The notes beneath the pieces are model-generated. The model was not told the origin of the DNA. It saw only the letters and a program-made list of their open reading frames with translations, and searched no databases. Below, in pieces: positions 34,139 to 43,606 of a stretch of 64,000 bases of DNA. Where the stretch lies: contig CAJKDU010000003.1 of the NCBI GenBank assembly GCA_905198745.1, positions 1-64,000 on the forward strand, in the 5' to 3' direction. The DNA is from an uncultured Prevotella sp. Lineage in GTDB: Bacteria; Bacteroidota; Bacteroidia; Bacteroidales; Bacteroidaceae. The translations under genes and the position numbers were made by a program. Numbering within the stretch: position 1 is the stretch's first letter; the number at the start of each line of letters is the position of its first letter.

Positions 34139-35917
34139 ATGAAAAAGAAAATTCAATTCAGTCTCGTGTATCGAGATATGTGGCAGTCGTCTGGTAAATT
34201 CCAGCCTCGCAAAGACCAATTGGAGCGCATTGCTCCCGTGATTATCGACATGGGTTGTTTTGCCCGTGTGGAGACCAATGGTGGCGCCTTTGAGCAGGTC
34301 AACCTGCTTGCCGGCGAGAATCCTAACGATGCAGTGAGAGCCTTCTGCAAGCCATTCAATGAAGCTGGCATCAAGACTCATATGCTCGATCGTGGTCTTA
34401 ACGCTTTGCGTATGTATCCGGTACCCGACGACGTGCGCGCCCTCATGTATAAGGTGAAAGCCAAGCAGGGTACCAACATCACACGTATCTTCGACGGACT
34501 TAATGACGTGCGCAACATCATTCCGAGTATCAAGTGGGCCAAGGAAGGCGGCATGACTCCTCAGTGCGCCCTTTGCATTACCAACTCGCCTGTTCATACG
34601 CTTGAATACTATATGAACATTGCCGACCAGCTCATTGCTGCAGGTGCAGAAGAAATCTGCCTGAAGGATATGGCCGGTATCGGACAACCTGCTTTCCTGG
34701 GCAAGCTCACCAAGATGATTAAGGATAAATATCCCCATATCATCATCCAGTATCACGGCCACTCTGGTCCCGGTCTTTCCATGGCTTCTATTCTTGAAGT
34801 TTGCAACAATGGTGCAGACATCATAGATACAGCCATAGAGCCGTTGTCTTGGGGTAAGGTGCATCCGGACATTATCTCTGTGATTAGCATGTTGAAGAAT
34901 GAAGGCTTTGAAGTGCCTGAGATTAACATGAGTGCCTACATGAAGGCACGTGCACTTACTCAGGAATTCATTGACGACTGGTTGGGCTACTTCATCAACC
35001 CAGGCAACAAGATTATGTCTTCCCTGTTGCTCGGCTGTGGACTTCCCGGCGGCATGATGGGCTCCATGATGGCAGACCTTGGCGGCATGCGTACCACCAT
35101 CAATAACGTGCGCAAGAAGAACGGCGAGGAAGAACTCTCTATGGATGACCTCCTTATCAAGCTCTTCAATGAAGTGGAATATGTATGGCCACGTGTGGGT
35201 TATCCTCCATTGGTAACCCCATTCTCCCAATATGTAAAGAACATTGCCTTGATGAACCTTCTCACCATAGAGCAAGGCAAGGGTCGTTTCGTGATGATGG
35301 ACGACTCTATGTGGGGCATGATTCTCGGCAAGTCCGGCAAGATTCCCGGTACTATTGATCCGGAACTCGTGGAACTTGCCAAAAAGCAGGGCCGCGAATT
35401 TACGGATGTCGACGCCCATACTCTGCTCAAGGACGCTCTCGATGACTTCCGCAAGGAAATGGACGAGAACGGATGGGACTATGGACAGGATGACGAGGAA
35501 CTCTTCGAACTGGCCATGCATCCGGAGCAGTATCGCAACTACAAGAGCGGACAGGCCAAGAAGAACTTCCTGGCCGACCTGCAGAAGCTCAAGGATGCCA
35601 AACTGGGCAGCAATCTCACACCAGAACAGCTCAGCGCCTACAAGCATGCCAAGGCAGATGCCATCGTGGCACCGGTGAAGGGCGAAATCTACTGGGAGTT
35701 CAATGGCGACGGCGAGTGTGCACCAACTGTGGAACCCTACATTGGCAAGGAATACAAGGAAGGCGATGTGCTTTGCTACATCCAGACTCCTTGGGGCGAA
35801 ATAGAGGAAGTGCCTGCCGCATTGGGTGGCAAGCTTGTGGAAATCAACGCCAAGCGCGGTTCCAAAGTGAGCAAGGGCACGGTCATCGCTTATATTGAGC
35901 GCGACAATAAAGAATAG
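34139..35917 (+). CDS. OadA/PycB-like carboxyltransferase subunit with a biotinyl-like domain lacking the biotin lysine
   Basis: A 592-residue protein of the pyruvate carboxylase B / oxaloacetate decarboxylase alpha family. The HMGL-like carboxyltransferase barrel shows SLVYRDMWQSSGKFQPR, RVETNGGAFE, ICLKDMAGIG and the metal motif YHGHSGPG. The PYC_OADA domain includes GGMMGSMMADL and PRVGYPPLVTPFSQYV. The last 75 residues have the biotinyl fold (IVAPVKGEIYW, GKLVEINAKRGSKVSKGT), but where EAMKM is expected it reads YIQTPWGEIEEV, with no lysine. It therefore cannot be biotinylated there. No other decarboxylase subunit is adjacent. Confidence 0.88.
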   Translation: MKKKIQFSLVYRDMWQSSGKFQPRKDQLERIAPVIIDMGCFARVETNGGAFEQVNLLAGENPNDAVRAFCKPFNEAGIKTHMLDRGLNALRMYPVPDDVRALMYKVKAKQGTNITRIFDGLNDVRNIIPSIKWAKEGGMTPQCALCITNSPVHTLEYYMNIADQLIAAGAEEICLKDMAGIGQPAFLGKLTKMIKDKYPHIIIQYHGHSGPGLSMASILEVCNNGADIIDTAIEPLSWGKVHPDIISVISMLKNEGFEVPEINMSAYMKARALTQEFIDDWLGYFINPGNKIMSSLLLGCGLPGGMMGSMMADLGGMRTTINNVRKKNGEEELSMDDLLIKLFNEVEYVWPRVGYPPLVTPFSQYVKNIALMNLLTIEQGKGRFVMMDDSMWGMILGKSGKIPGTIDPELVELAKKQGREFTDVDAHTLLKDALDDFRKEMDENGWDYGQDDEELFELAMHPEQYRNYKSGQAKKNFLADLQKLKDAKLGSNLTPEQLSAYKHAKADAIVAPVKGEIYWEFNGDGECAPTVEPYIGKEYKEGDVLCYIQTPWGEIEEVPAALGGKLVEINAKRGSKVSKGTVIAYIERDNKE

Positions 35918-35939
35918 AGTTTTCATAAATTTGTTTTTG

Positions 35940-35982
35940 GTAAAGGGGAGAACTTGAAAAGGTTTTACCCCTTTACTTTTTT
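35940..35982 (+). terminator. Intrinsic terminator after the carboxylase gene
   Basis: GTAAAGGGG (35940-35948) pairs with CCCCTTTAC (35968-35976), then six T. It ends 12 nt before the next ATG (35994). Confidence 0.88.
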
Positions 35983-35993
35983 CCTGTTCCTGT

Positions 35994-36533
35994 ATGATGG
36001 ACTATCAAGCAATTATAGACAAGTATTATCCCAAGGGCACTCCATTGCGTCATATCCTCATGGTGCATAGTCGGCAGGTTGCCGACCGTGCTCTCCTTAT
36101 TGCCGACCGTCACCCCGAACTCGGCATAGACCGGACGTTTCTTGAAGAGGCAGCCATGCTCCACGACATTGGCATCTATCTCACGGATGCTCCAGGCATA
36201 GAGTGCCATGGCAGTGAGCCTTACATTCTTCATGGGCGCTTGGGAGCGGAACTGATGCGCCGCGAAGGTTATCCGCGCCATGCCCGTGTATGCGAACGCC
36301 ATACTGGTGCCGGACTGACTGCCAGCGAAATAGAAGCCCAGCACCTGCCGTTGCCCCATCAGGACTTCTTGCCGGAAACGGTAGAGGAGAAGCTTGTGTG
36401 CTATGCCGACAAGTTTTATTCCAAGTCACACCTCGACCGCGTGCGCACACTTAAGCAGACCGAGCAGAGCATTGCCCGGCATGGTGAAGACGGGCTGCGG
36501 AGATTCAAGCAATGGGAGCAGATGTTTGAATAG
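35994..36533 (+). CDS. HD domain hydrolase
   Basis: A 179-residue HD-superfamily protein. It shows RHILMVHSRQVADRAL (first His), EEAAMLHDIGIY (the HD pair), HGRLGAELMRREGY and ERHTGAGL. The substrate is unknown, possibly a nucleotide, as in related YedJ-like or uncharacterised HDIG proteins. The start is ATGATG at 35994/35997. It sits immediately after a terminator and has no visible promoter. Confidence 0.85.
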   Translation: MMDYQAIIDKYYPKGTPLRHILMVHSRQVADRALLIADRHPELGIDRTFLEEAAMLHDIGIYLTDAPGIECHGSEPYILHGRLGAELMRREGYPRHARVCERHTGAGLTASEIEAQHLPLPHQDFLPETVEEKLVCYADKFYSKSHLDRVRTLKQTEQSIARHGEDGLRRFKQWEQMFE

Positions 36534-36624
36534 AGGACGCGGAAAGCTGGAGAATGAGGAGACTAAATGCGGACGTAAAACGTTAATTAAGAAAACAGAT
36601 AGACGAATTGTGGATAAAAAGCAG

Positions 36625-36632
36625 TAACTTTG
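36625..36632 (+). promoter_or_regulatory. -7 element very close to the lptD start
   Basis: TAACTTTG ends 8 nt before the ATG at 36641. A transcription start about 7 nt downstream of the box would give an almost leaderless mRNA. There is no clear -33 TTTG. Confidence 0.55.
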
Positions 36633-36640
36633 CACCTTAT

Positions 36641-39469
36641 ATGAGAACAAAGTCTGTCATATTCTTCGTGTTGTTCGCCTTCATTCTTGTGATGGCCGAT
36701 ACCAACACACCTTTTTTCAAGAAAAAACGCAAGGCGGTGGAGCGTGATTCTGTCCAGTTGGCAGACTCTCTACACCCCGATTCCGCTATAGCCTCCAACG
36801 GCATAGATACTACCAAGATGGACTCACTCCAGCTTGCCATCTATCATCACAACAAAGCCATCGACGACTCTATCCGCCTCGATTCGCTCAACCGCAAGCG
36901 TCAGGGTGGCATCGATTCGCCGGTAAACTATTCGGCTGAAGACTCTATTGTTTATCTTGCCAGTACCAACCGTGCCTATCTCTATGGCAATGCCAACGTG
37001 AAATACCAGGACATGGACTTGCAGAGCGACCGCATCAACATGAGTCTTGATTCCAGCATGGTCCATGCCACAGGCACACCCGATTCCACGGAGGAGAAAG
37101 GCGTCAGGGGCACTCCAGTGTTCACCATGGGGCAGGACAAGTATGAGAGCGACACGATGGCTTTTAACTTCAAAAGCAAGCGGGGCTTGATAAGCAACGT
37201 CTATACGGAACAGGAAGACGGATTTCTCTCGAGCGAACTCTCCAAACGTGATTCTTCGGGCGTCATCTATTTGCAGCATGGCCGCTATACCACGTGCGAT
37301 GCCGAGCACCCCGATTTCTATATCGCCATTTCCCGTGGCAAGTTGCGTCCCGGCAAGGATGTGGTGTTCGGTCCTGCCTATCTGGTGGTGGCCGATGTGC
37401 CGTTGCCCCTTGCCATTCCCTATGGCTTTTTCCCCTTTTCCAAGAGCTACTCCTCAGGCTTCATCATGCCTACCTATGGCGATGAGTCCGACCGCGGCTT
37501 CTACCTCCGTGACGGTGGCTACTACTTTGCCATGAGCGACCGCTGGGACTTGAAACTCCTGGGCGAGATTTATACCAAGGGGTCGTGGGGCTTCTCTGCT
37601 GCCAGCAACTACCGCACACGCTACAAGTATTCGGGCTCATTCTTCTTCAGTTATCAGGACACTAAGACCGGCGACAAGGGCTTGCCTGACTTCTCGCGCC
37701 AAAAGAGCTACAAGATTCAGTGGAGCCACCGACAGGATTCCAAGGCCAATCCTTACAGCTCGTTGTCGGCAAGCGTGAATTTCGCCTCCACGAGCTATGA
37801 GCGCAACAATCTCAACTCGCTCTACAATCCTTATTCCCTCTCACAGAGCACCCGCACCTCGTCAGTGAGTTGGAGCACCACCTTCTCGAGCATAGGCATG
37901 ACGCTGAGCAGCACGGCCAACCTGGCTCAGAACATGCGCGACTCCACCATCGCCTTGACCCTTCCAGACCTCAACATATCTATCTCACGCTTCTATCCTT
38001 TCCGCCGAAAGCACATGGTGGGAAAAGAGCGCTGGTACGAGAAAATATCGATGAGCTATACTGGTCAGCTCCGCAATGAGATAAACACCAAGGAGGACAA
38101 ACTCTTCCGTTCTAACCTGGTGAAAGACTGGCGCAACGCCTTTAACCACAGCATCCCTATCAGCGGCAGCTTCACCCTGTTCAACGTGCTCAACCTCAGT
38201 CCGTCGTTCAACTTTACCGACCGCATGTACACCAACAAGGTGATGCGCTCGTGGGATGCCGACCGACAGGTGGAGGTGTGCGACACCACCTATGGTTTCC
38301 ACAATGTCTATAACTGGAACTTCTCCCTGGGCCTCTCCACCAAACTCTACGGCATGTACGTGCCCAACCCCAAGGTGTTCGGCAAGAAGATAGTGGCCGT
38401 GCGCCATGTGGTCACTCCGACCGTGAGCTTCAGCTATGCGCCCGACTTCAGTACGCAGCGTTACGGCTACTACGATACCTATCAGAAGACCGATGCCCAA
38501 GGCAACGTGTCACTGGTGGAGTATTCTCCCTATTCCACTGGACTATATGGAGTGCCCGGCAAGGGACGTACGGGCAGTTTCTCGTTCGACCTGTCCAACA
38601 ACCTTGAGATGAAGGTGCGTTCCGACAAGGACTCCACGGGATTCAAGAAGATAAGTCTGATTGACGAGCTGGGTCTCTCCATGTCCTACAATATGGCAGC
38701 CAAGGAGAAGAAACTCTCCGACCTTTCCATGCGTATCCGTCTGAAATGGTGGAAGCACTACACGTTCAACATGAATGCCGTGTTTGCCAGCTATGCCTAC
38801 GAACTCGACGCCAACGGAAACCCCTATGTGGGCAACCATACATTGTGGGGAATGGGCAAGTTCGGACGTTTCCAAGGTGCTTCGCAGAACTTTTCGTTCA
38901 CACTCAGTCCCGACCAAATCAAGAAGTGGTTTGGCGGTGTCGACAAGACCGACAAGGACAAGAAGAAGGACGACGATGATGAAGGACTCGACACCGACCG
39001 CGAATCAAACGTTGACGACGATATGGTGAAGGGACAGACCGGCGCCAAGAAGCAGGCTTCCAAGGCCAAGACCGACAGCGATGGTTACATGACGTTCTCC
39101 ATGCCCTGGTCGCTCACCTTCGGCTACGGCATCTCCATGCGCGAGGACACGGACCCGTCAAAGTTCAACAAGAAGACCATGCGCTATCCCTATAAGTTCA
39201 CTCAGACACTCAACATCAGTGGCAACGTGCGCATCAGTGACGGTTGGAACATCAGTTTTTCATCGGGCTACGACTTCGATTACCACAAGATGTCCATGAC
39301 TACAGCCTCGCTTTCGCGCGACCTCCATTGTTTCAATATGAGTTGTTCAGTGGTGTTGGCTCCTTATACCAGCTACAACTTCACTTTCCGTTGCAATGCC
39401 TCTACACTCACCGATGCTCTTAAATATGACAAGCGCAGCGGCTACAGCAATGCTGTGCAGTGGTATTGA
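36641..39469 (+). CDS. lptD: LPS-assembly protein LptD-like outer membrane protein
   Basis: A 942-residue protein starting with a signal peptide (MRTKSVIFFVLFAFILVMADT). An OstA/LptA-like domain lies at about 100-240 (YLYGNANVKYQDMDLQSDRINM, GIPV-like repeats). A C-terminal LptD-type beta-barrel follows, with many alternating aromatic strands and a terminal aromatic residue (AVQWY). It includes an Asp/Lys-rich loop near 770-805 (DKTDKDKKKDDDDEG). It inserts LPS into the outer leaflet. The start at 36641 is preferred to the in-frame TTG at 36608, which lies upstream of the -7 box. Confidence 0.88.
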   Translation: MRTKSVIFFVLFAFILVMADTNTPFFKKKRKAVERDSVQLADSLHPDSAIASNGIDTTKMDSLQLAIYHHNKAIDDSIRLDSLNRKRQGGIDSPVNYSAEDSIVYLASTNRAYLYGNANVKYQDMDLQSDRINMSLDSSMVHATGTPDSTEEKGVRGTPVFTMGQDKYESDTMAFNFKSKRGLISNVYTEQEDGFLSSELSKRDSSGVIYLQHGRYTTCDAEHPDFYIAISRGKLRPGKDVVFGPAYLVVADVPLPLAIPYGFFPFSKSYSSGFIMPTYGDESDRGFYLRDGGYYFAMSDRWDLKLLGEIYTKGSWGFSAASNYRTRYKYSGSFFFSYQDTKTGDKGLPDFSRQKSYKIQWSHRQDSKANPYSSLSASVNFASTSYERNNLNSLYNPYSLSQSTRTSSVSWSTTFSSIGMTLSSTANLAQNMRDSTIALTLPDLNISISRFYPFRRKHMVGKERWYEKISMSYTGQLRNEINTKEDKLFRSNLVKDWRNAFNHSIPISGSFTLFNVLNLSPSFNFTDRMYTNKVMRSWDADRQVEVCDTTYGFHNVYNWNFSLGLSTKLYGMYVPNPKVFGKKIVAVRHVVTPTVSFSYAPDFSTQRYGYYDTYQKTDAQGNVSLVEYSPYSTGLYGVPGKGRTGSFSFDLSNNLEMKVRSDKDSTGFKKISLIDELGLSMSYNMAAKEKKLSDLSMRIRLKWWKHYTFNMNAVFASYAYELDANGNPYVGNHTLWGMGKFGRFQGASQNFSFTLSPDQIKKWFGGVDKTDKDKKKDDDDEGLDTDRESNVDDDMVKGQTGAKKQASKAKTDSDGYMTFSMPWSLTFGYGISMREDTDPSKFNKKTMRYPYKFTQTLNISGNVRISDGWNISFSSGYDFDYHKMSMTTASLSRDLHCFNMSCSVVLAPYTSYNFTFRCNASTLTDALKYDKRSGYSNAVQWY

Positions 39470-39567
39470 CAAAAGGTGAGTGGCGCAAATCGGCAAACGG
39501 TCGACTCTTAGTCTTTTTAATTTCCCCATTCAGCTCTACCGCATGTCTGTGAATCAGCCATGCCACC

Positions 39568-39596
39568 ATGGTCTCCGTCTCATTTCCGGAGACCAT
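39568..39596. terminator. Hairpin downstream of lptD
   Basis: ATGGTCTCCG (39568-39577) pairs with CGGAGACCAT (39587-39596) around a 9-nt loop. There is no T-run, so its role as a terminator is uncertain. Confidence 0.4.
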
Positions 39597-39619
39597 GTGC
39601 GCCATAAGCAAGAGTGCAG

Positions 39620-39960
39620 TTTGTTCTCCTTAACGGCAGTTCCGCGAGTGGTCCCAGTGCCTGGGCATCGGTTGCCCACGGCGTGGGCAATCAATGCCCA
39701 AAGTCAGTTCTCTATTTTGGGCATATCGTTTGGAGTGCTTATAGCCACGCTTTTTATTGCCTGAAAAGGAAACGGAACATCTGTAGACATCGATGCATTT
39801 CTACGGAAAAGAGTGATAGATGGTGATAGATAATTTTGCATCTATCACTTATCTATCACTGTTGCTAATATGTTGTATATCAGTGGTATATGTGCTCAAA
39901 AACGCTGTTAGTGATAGATGATGCTCATTTTTGAAAAATCTTACGCGCGCGTGCGCGCGT
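39620..39960 (+). repeat. Dispersed mosaic intergenic repeat, copy C (most diverged)
   Basis: It shares the module order of copies A and D. A TTTG...TTAACGGCAG remnant of the 22-bp unit comes first. It is followed by the hairpin block CCTGGGCATCGGTTGCCC / ACGGCGTGGGCAATCAATGCCC and TTTTGGGCAT (39715). Next come GTGATAGATGGTGATAGATA with CATCTATCAC twice (39812-39860), and the GC end CTTACGCGCGCGTGCGCGCG (39941-39960). About 90 bp of unrelated sequence separates the hairpin and GTGATAGATG modules. It sits between the convergent lptD and menE genes. Confidence 0.75.
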
Positions 39961-39998
39961 GAATGATATAAAAGGTAAAACCGTGTGCATTGAAAAGT

Positions 39999-40988
39999 TT
40001 ATCTTTCTCCGATTTCTTTTCTTGCCATTCTTTCTGCTTCTGCTCGTGCTGGCTTTCCTGTCGACGTCATGGGCAAGTGGTCTATTTCGATGTAGTGGCG
40101 TGGACACCAATATTTGGGCAATGTCTTGCGACACATGTCAAGTAGTTTTTCATGGGCAATACTTGACGGTTCGTGGAGCAGTACCACAGCTTCGCCCAGT
40201 TCCCTGTCGGGAACACGTGTAATCATGAACGGAATAGGAATGACCGGGCGCAACAGTTTTTCCGCTTCCTCTATCTGTATCTTGATGCCTCCCGAACAGA
40301 TAACGTTGTCGATTCTTCCGACAATGCGAAATTGTCTGCCGTTTGGAGCCAGTTCTGCCACGTCGTGTGTGGTGAGTGCATCGCGGCACACTTCAGGTGC
40401 ATCAATGACGAGGCATCCTTCAGCGTTGAGTTTTACGCTGACAGTAGGGAATGGCGTGTACCATTCAGATGCTTCCTTGCCACTGAGCCGGCGGAGGGCA
40501 ATGTGAGAGAGCGTCTCGGTCATGCCGTAGGTGCTCCAGACAGCATGGGGAAAGTGTCGCAATTCTTCTTCGAGAGATTGGTCTATTGCACCGCCACCGA
40601 TGATGAGGTGATGAATTTGCCGCAGCAAGTCACGTTCCTCAGGAACCTGTAATGAGTTCCATACCTGTAGTGGTACCATGGCAGCAAATACAGGCGCTTC
40701 TGTCAATGTGGCGAGCGGATGGCTGGATGGCTGAACGCTTAGCAGGCGTAATTTCCCCACGATGCTTCTCACCACCATCATCTTGCCGGCTATGAAGTCG
40801 AGAGGCATGCAGAGTAGGGCAGTGTCACCATGACGCAGTCCTAAAAAGCTGCAAGTGATGCGGGCGGATGCCACCATCCGGCTCTTTTCCACCCATAAGG
40901 GTTTGGGCGTACCTGTAGAACCGCTTGTGTGCACCAATAGCCGGCTGTTGCCATCGTTCCATTGAGTCATGAATTCGTCGAGAGTCAT
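39999..40988 (-). CDS. menE: o-Succinylbenzoate-CoA ligase (AMP-binding, short form)
   Basis: A 329-residue adenylate-forming enzyme. It shows LLVHTSGSTGTPKPLWVEK (P-loop), STYGMTETLSHIALR, RIVGRIDNVICSGGIKI and the C-terminal catalytic LPMTSTGKPAR (Lys). The length is short, as in Bacteroidota MenE, which lack about 100 N-terminal residues. It would activate OSB for MenB. It lies on the other strand about 4.5 kb away from the other men genes and next to pgi. Confidence 0.85.
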   Translation of the reverse strand: MTLDEFMTQWNDGNSRLLVHTSGSTGTPKPLWVEKSRMVASARITCSFLGLRHGDTALLCMPLDFIAGKMMVVRSIVGKLRLLSVQPSSHPLATLTEAPVFAAMVPLQVWNSLQVPEERDLLRQIHHLIIGGGAIDQSLEEELRHFPHAVWSTYGMTETLSHIALRRLSGKEASEWYTPFPTVSVKLNAEGCLVIDAPEVCRDALTTHDVAELAPNGRQFRIVGRIDNVICSGGIKIQIEEAEKLLRPVIPIPFMITRVPDRELGEAVVLLHEPSSIAHEKLLDMCRKTLPKYWCPRHYIEIDHLPMTSTGKPARAEAERMARKEIGER

Positions 40989-41017
40989 TTCTGTTTCCTT
41001 TCATTGATAGCGGATTA

Positions 41018-41065
41018 CAAGTAATCCCCGGTGCACAAGGTGCTTGTGCATCCGGGGATTGCTTG
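41018..41065 (-). terminator. Long hairpin between pgi and menE
   Basis: CAAGTAATCCCCGGTGCACA (from 41018) pairs with TGTGCATCCGGGGATTGCTTG (ending 41065), a stem of about 22 bp with one mismatch. No U-run follows on either strand. It lies 22 nt past the pgi stop and 30 nt before menE starts. Confidence 0.6.
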
Positions 41066-41086
41066 TATGTTGAATGTGAGCTTCGG

Positions 41087-42448
41087 TTATTTCTCTTCTG
41101 CCAGACGGGCCTTGATGGCCTTGCTGTCAGCCTCGTAACCCGGTTTGTCGAGCAGGGCAAACATGTTCTTCTTGTATGCCTCCACACCAGGCTGGTTGAA
41201 TGGGTTGACTCCGAGGATGTTGCCGCTGATGCCGCAAGCCATTTCGAAGAAGTAGATGAGTTGTCCGATGTAACGTTCGTTGAGTTCGGGCACGCTCACG
41301 TGAATATTGGGTACACCTCCGTCCACGTGTGCCAGTCGGGTGCCAAGCTCAGCCATCTTGTTCACTTCGTCTACGCGCTTGCCTGCAAGGAAGTTGAGTC
41401 CGTCGAGGTTCTCTTCATCGTTCGGGAAAAGGAGTTTGCGGTTAGGTTTCTCGATGCTGATGACTGTTTCGTAGATGGTGCGTTCACCCTGCTGAATCCA
41501 CTGTCCCATGGAGTGCAGATCGGTTGTGAAGTCGCAACTGGCAGGGAAAATGCCTTTGCCGTCTTTGCCTTCGCTTTCGCCGTAGAGCTGTTTCCACCAC
41601 TCGCTGAAGTAGTGCAGCTTAGGTTGAAAGTTCACCATAATTTCGATCTTCTTTCCTGCCTCCTGATAGAGCGCATTTCGTACGGCTGCATATTGTGCGG
41701 CTGGGTTCTCTTCAAACGGCACGTCTTTGCCGCAGGCCTTTTCCATGTCGCGTGCGCCTTCCACGAGCTGTTCTATGTCGAATCCGGCACAGGCGATGGG
41801 AAGCAGTCCTACAGGCGTGAGCACTGAGAATCGTCCACCCACGTTGTCTGGGATGACAAACGTCTTGTAGCCTTCCTTGTCGGCAGCTGCACGGGCTGCG
41901 CCCTTGTGAGCGTCTGTCACAGCCACAATCACTTCTTTGGCTTCCTCCTTGCCCCGCTGTTCTTCACACTGCTTCTTGAGCAAACGGAAGGTGAGAGCTG
42001 TTTCGGTGGTTGTGCCGCTCTTCGATATGTTGATAACTCCGAAGCGCTTGTTCTTCAGATATTCTGTCAGTTCAGCCAGATAGTCCTCGCCGATATTGTT
42101 GCCGGCAAAGAGAATGTTAGGGCTCTTGGTGTCATCGTTGACAAGCCATGCAAAAGCGTTCGACAGTCCTTCGATGACAGCGCGGGCACCGAGATAACTT
42201 CCGCCGATGCCTGCCACCACTACGACCTCGCACTTTTTGCGCAATGTTTGAGCCGTACTGTTTATTTCTGCAATAAACTCGGGTGTGATACTTGAAGGCA
42301 GATGGAGCCAACCTAGGAAATCGTTGCCTGGGCAAGTAGCGTTTTCAAGAGCCTCTTGTGCTGCTTTCACTTGTGGTTCGTAAGCCTTGACGGTCCCTTC
42401 CTTCAGGAACTGGGCGGCCTTGGTGATGTCCAATTTGATGTTTTTCAT
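41087..42448 (-). CDS. pgi: Glucose-6-phosphate isomerase
   Basis: A 453-residue glycolytic isomerase of the short bacterial type. Features are VVVAGIGGSYLGARAVIEGL, INISKSGTTTETALTFR (sugar-phosphate binding), NVGGRFSVLTPVGLLPIA, and a C-terminal Lys-containing region (GVNPFNQPGVEAYKKNMF). It lies 75 nt downstream of gpsA on the same strand. Confidence 0.97.
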   Translation of the reverse strand: MKNIKLDITKAAQFLKEGTVKAYEPQVKAAQEALENATCPGNDFLGWLHLPSSITPEFIAEINSTAQTLRKKCEVVVVAGIGGSYLGARAVIEGLSNAFAWLVNDDTKSPNILFAGNNIGEDYLAELTEYLKNKRFGVINISKSGTTTETALTFRLLKKQCEEQRGKEEAKEVIVAVTDAHKGAARAAADKEGYKTFVIPDNVGGRFSVLTPVGLLPIACAGFDIEQLVEGARDMEKACGKDVPFEENPAAQYAAVRNALYQEAGKKIEIMVNFQPKLHYFSEWWKQLYGESEGKDGKGIFPASCDFTTDLHSMGQWIQQGERTIYETVISIEKPNRKLLFPNDEENLDGLNFLAGKRVDEVNKMAELGTRLAHVDGGVPNIHVSVPELNERYIGQLIYFFEMACGISGNILGVNPFNQPGVEAYKKNMFALLDKPGYEADSKAIKARLAEEK

Positions 42449-42523
42449 TGTCGTTATGCTTTAGTTTGTTGATTGTTCTTGTGAAGCACTACAGTACACT
42501 GCCTGTAGCATGGTCGTAGAGGA

Positions 42524-43519
42524 TTATCTGAACGAATCCGTGAGCAACTTGATTTCTATTTGCGGACTGATACGTTCGTAGAGTATGTTGTATACGGCGT
42601 CGAGGATGGGCATGTTGACATGCATGTGGCGGTTGATTTCCTTCATGCACTTGGTCCCGAAGAATCCCTCGGCAATCATTTCCATTTCAATCTGTGCACT
42701 TTTCACGCTGTAGCCTTTGCCTATCATGGTGCCGAAAGTGCGGTTACGGGAGAAGTTGCTGTAGCTGGTGACAAGCAAGTCGCCCAAATACACGCTGTCT
42801 TCAATGCTTCTGTCTATAGGGTGCACGCTCTTGACGAAGCGTGCCATTTCCTGCAAGGCGTTGGCCATGAGAACAGCCTGGAAGTTGTCGCCATATTTCA
42901 GTCCGCTGCAAATGCCCGCTGCAATGGCATAGACGTTCTTGAGCACCGAAGCATACTCAATGCCGATGACGTCGCTGCTGGTTTTGGTCTTGATGTAGTC
43001 GGAGGCGAGCACGTGCGTAAAGGCTTCAGCCTTTTCGCGGTCAGAACACCCCACAGTGAGGTAGCTAAGGCGTTCAAGAGCCACTTCTTCTGCATGCGAA
43101 GGTCCGCCAATGCAAGCCAGGTTGTCGTAAGGCACATCATAAACCTCATGGAAATACTCCGAGCATACCAGGTTCTCATCAGGCACAATGCCCTTGATGG
43201 CGGTGACAATAAATTTGTCGCGTATGCGTGCCTTGAGTTTGCGGAGATGATTCTTCAGGTAGGGCGAAGGCGTGACAAACACCAATGTGTCGTAAGCCTC
43301 GACTATGCGGTTGATGTCGCTCGAAAAGAATATCTCGTCGCAGTTGAAATGCACACTTGTCAGATAGGCTGGGTTGTGGCTCATGCGCCGGAACTCCTCA
43401 ATGCGGTCATCGCGGCGCATATACCAACCTATATGGTGGGTATGTCCCACCACAATCTTGGCTATGGCGGTGGCCCAACTGCCTCCACCGATAATGGCAA
43501 CCTTGCCTACGTTGAACAT
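42524..43519 (-). CDS. gpsA: NAD(P)H-dependent glycerol-3-phosphate dehydrogenase
   Basis: A 331-residue enzyme making sn-glycerol 3-phosphate for phospholipids. It shows the Rossmann start VAIIGGGSWATAIAKIV, FVTPSPYLKNHL, AIKGI, CIGGPSHAEEVA, and SVLKNVYAIAAGICSGL with the catalytic Lys. It is followed by pgi in the same direction, a likely two-gene unit. Confidence 0.96.
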   Translation of the reverse strand: MFNVGKVAIIGGGSWATAIAKIVVGHTHHIGWYMRRDDRIEEFRRMSHNPAYLTSVHFNCDEIFFSSDINRIVEAYDTLVFVTPSPYLKNHLRKLKARIRDKFIVTAIKGIVPDENLVCSEYFHEVYDVPYDNLACIGGPSHAEEVALERLSYLTVGCSDREKAEAFTHVLASDYIKTKTSSDVIGIEYASVLKNVYAIAAGICSGLKYGDNFQAVLMANALQEMARFVKSVHPIDRSIEDSVYLGDLLVTSYSNFSRNRTFGTMIGKGYSVKSAQIEMEMIAEGFFGTKCMKEINRHMHVNMPILDAVYNILYERISPQIEIKLLTDSFR

Positions 43520-43555
43520 AATATCTTGATTGTGATTTTAGCGAAGTGAAGGCGA

Positions 43556-43589
43556 CGGATGTGAAAGAGTCGTGACTTCTTCACATCCG
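43556..43589 (-). terminator. Hairpin between lysS and gpsA
   Basis: CGGATGTGAA (43556-43565) pairs with TTCACATCCG (43580-43589), with inner AGTC/GACT. It follows the lysS stop (43607) by 17 nt. No strong U-run is seen. Confidence 0.6.
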
Positions 43590-43606
43590 CATGAACCTTC
43601 AGCTTA

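Noticed and set aside
34109..35926. 605-codon open frame on the minus strand across the carboxylase gene
   Set aside because: Antisense shadow; no recognisable family, while the sense strand encodes a conserved enzyme.
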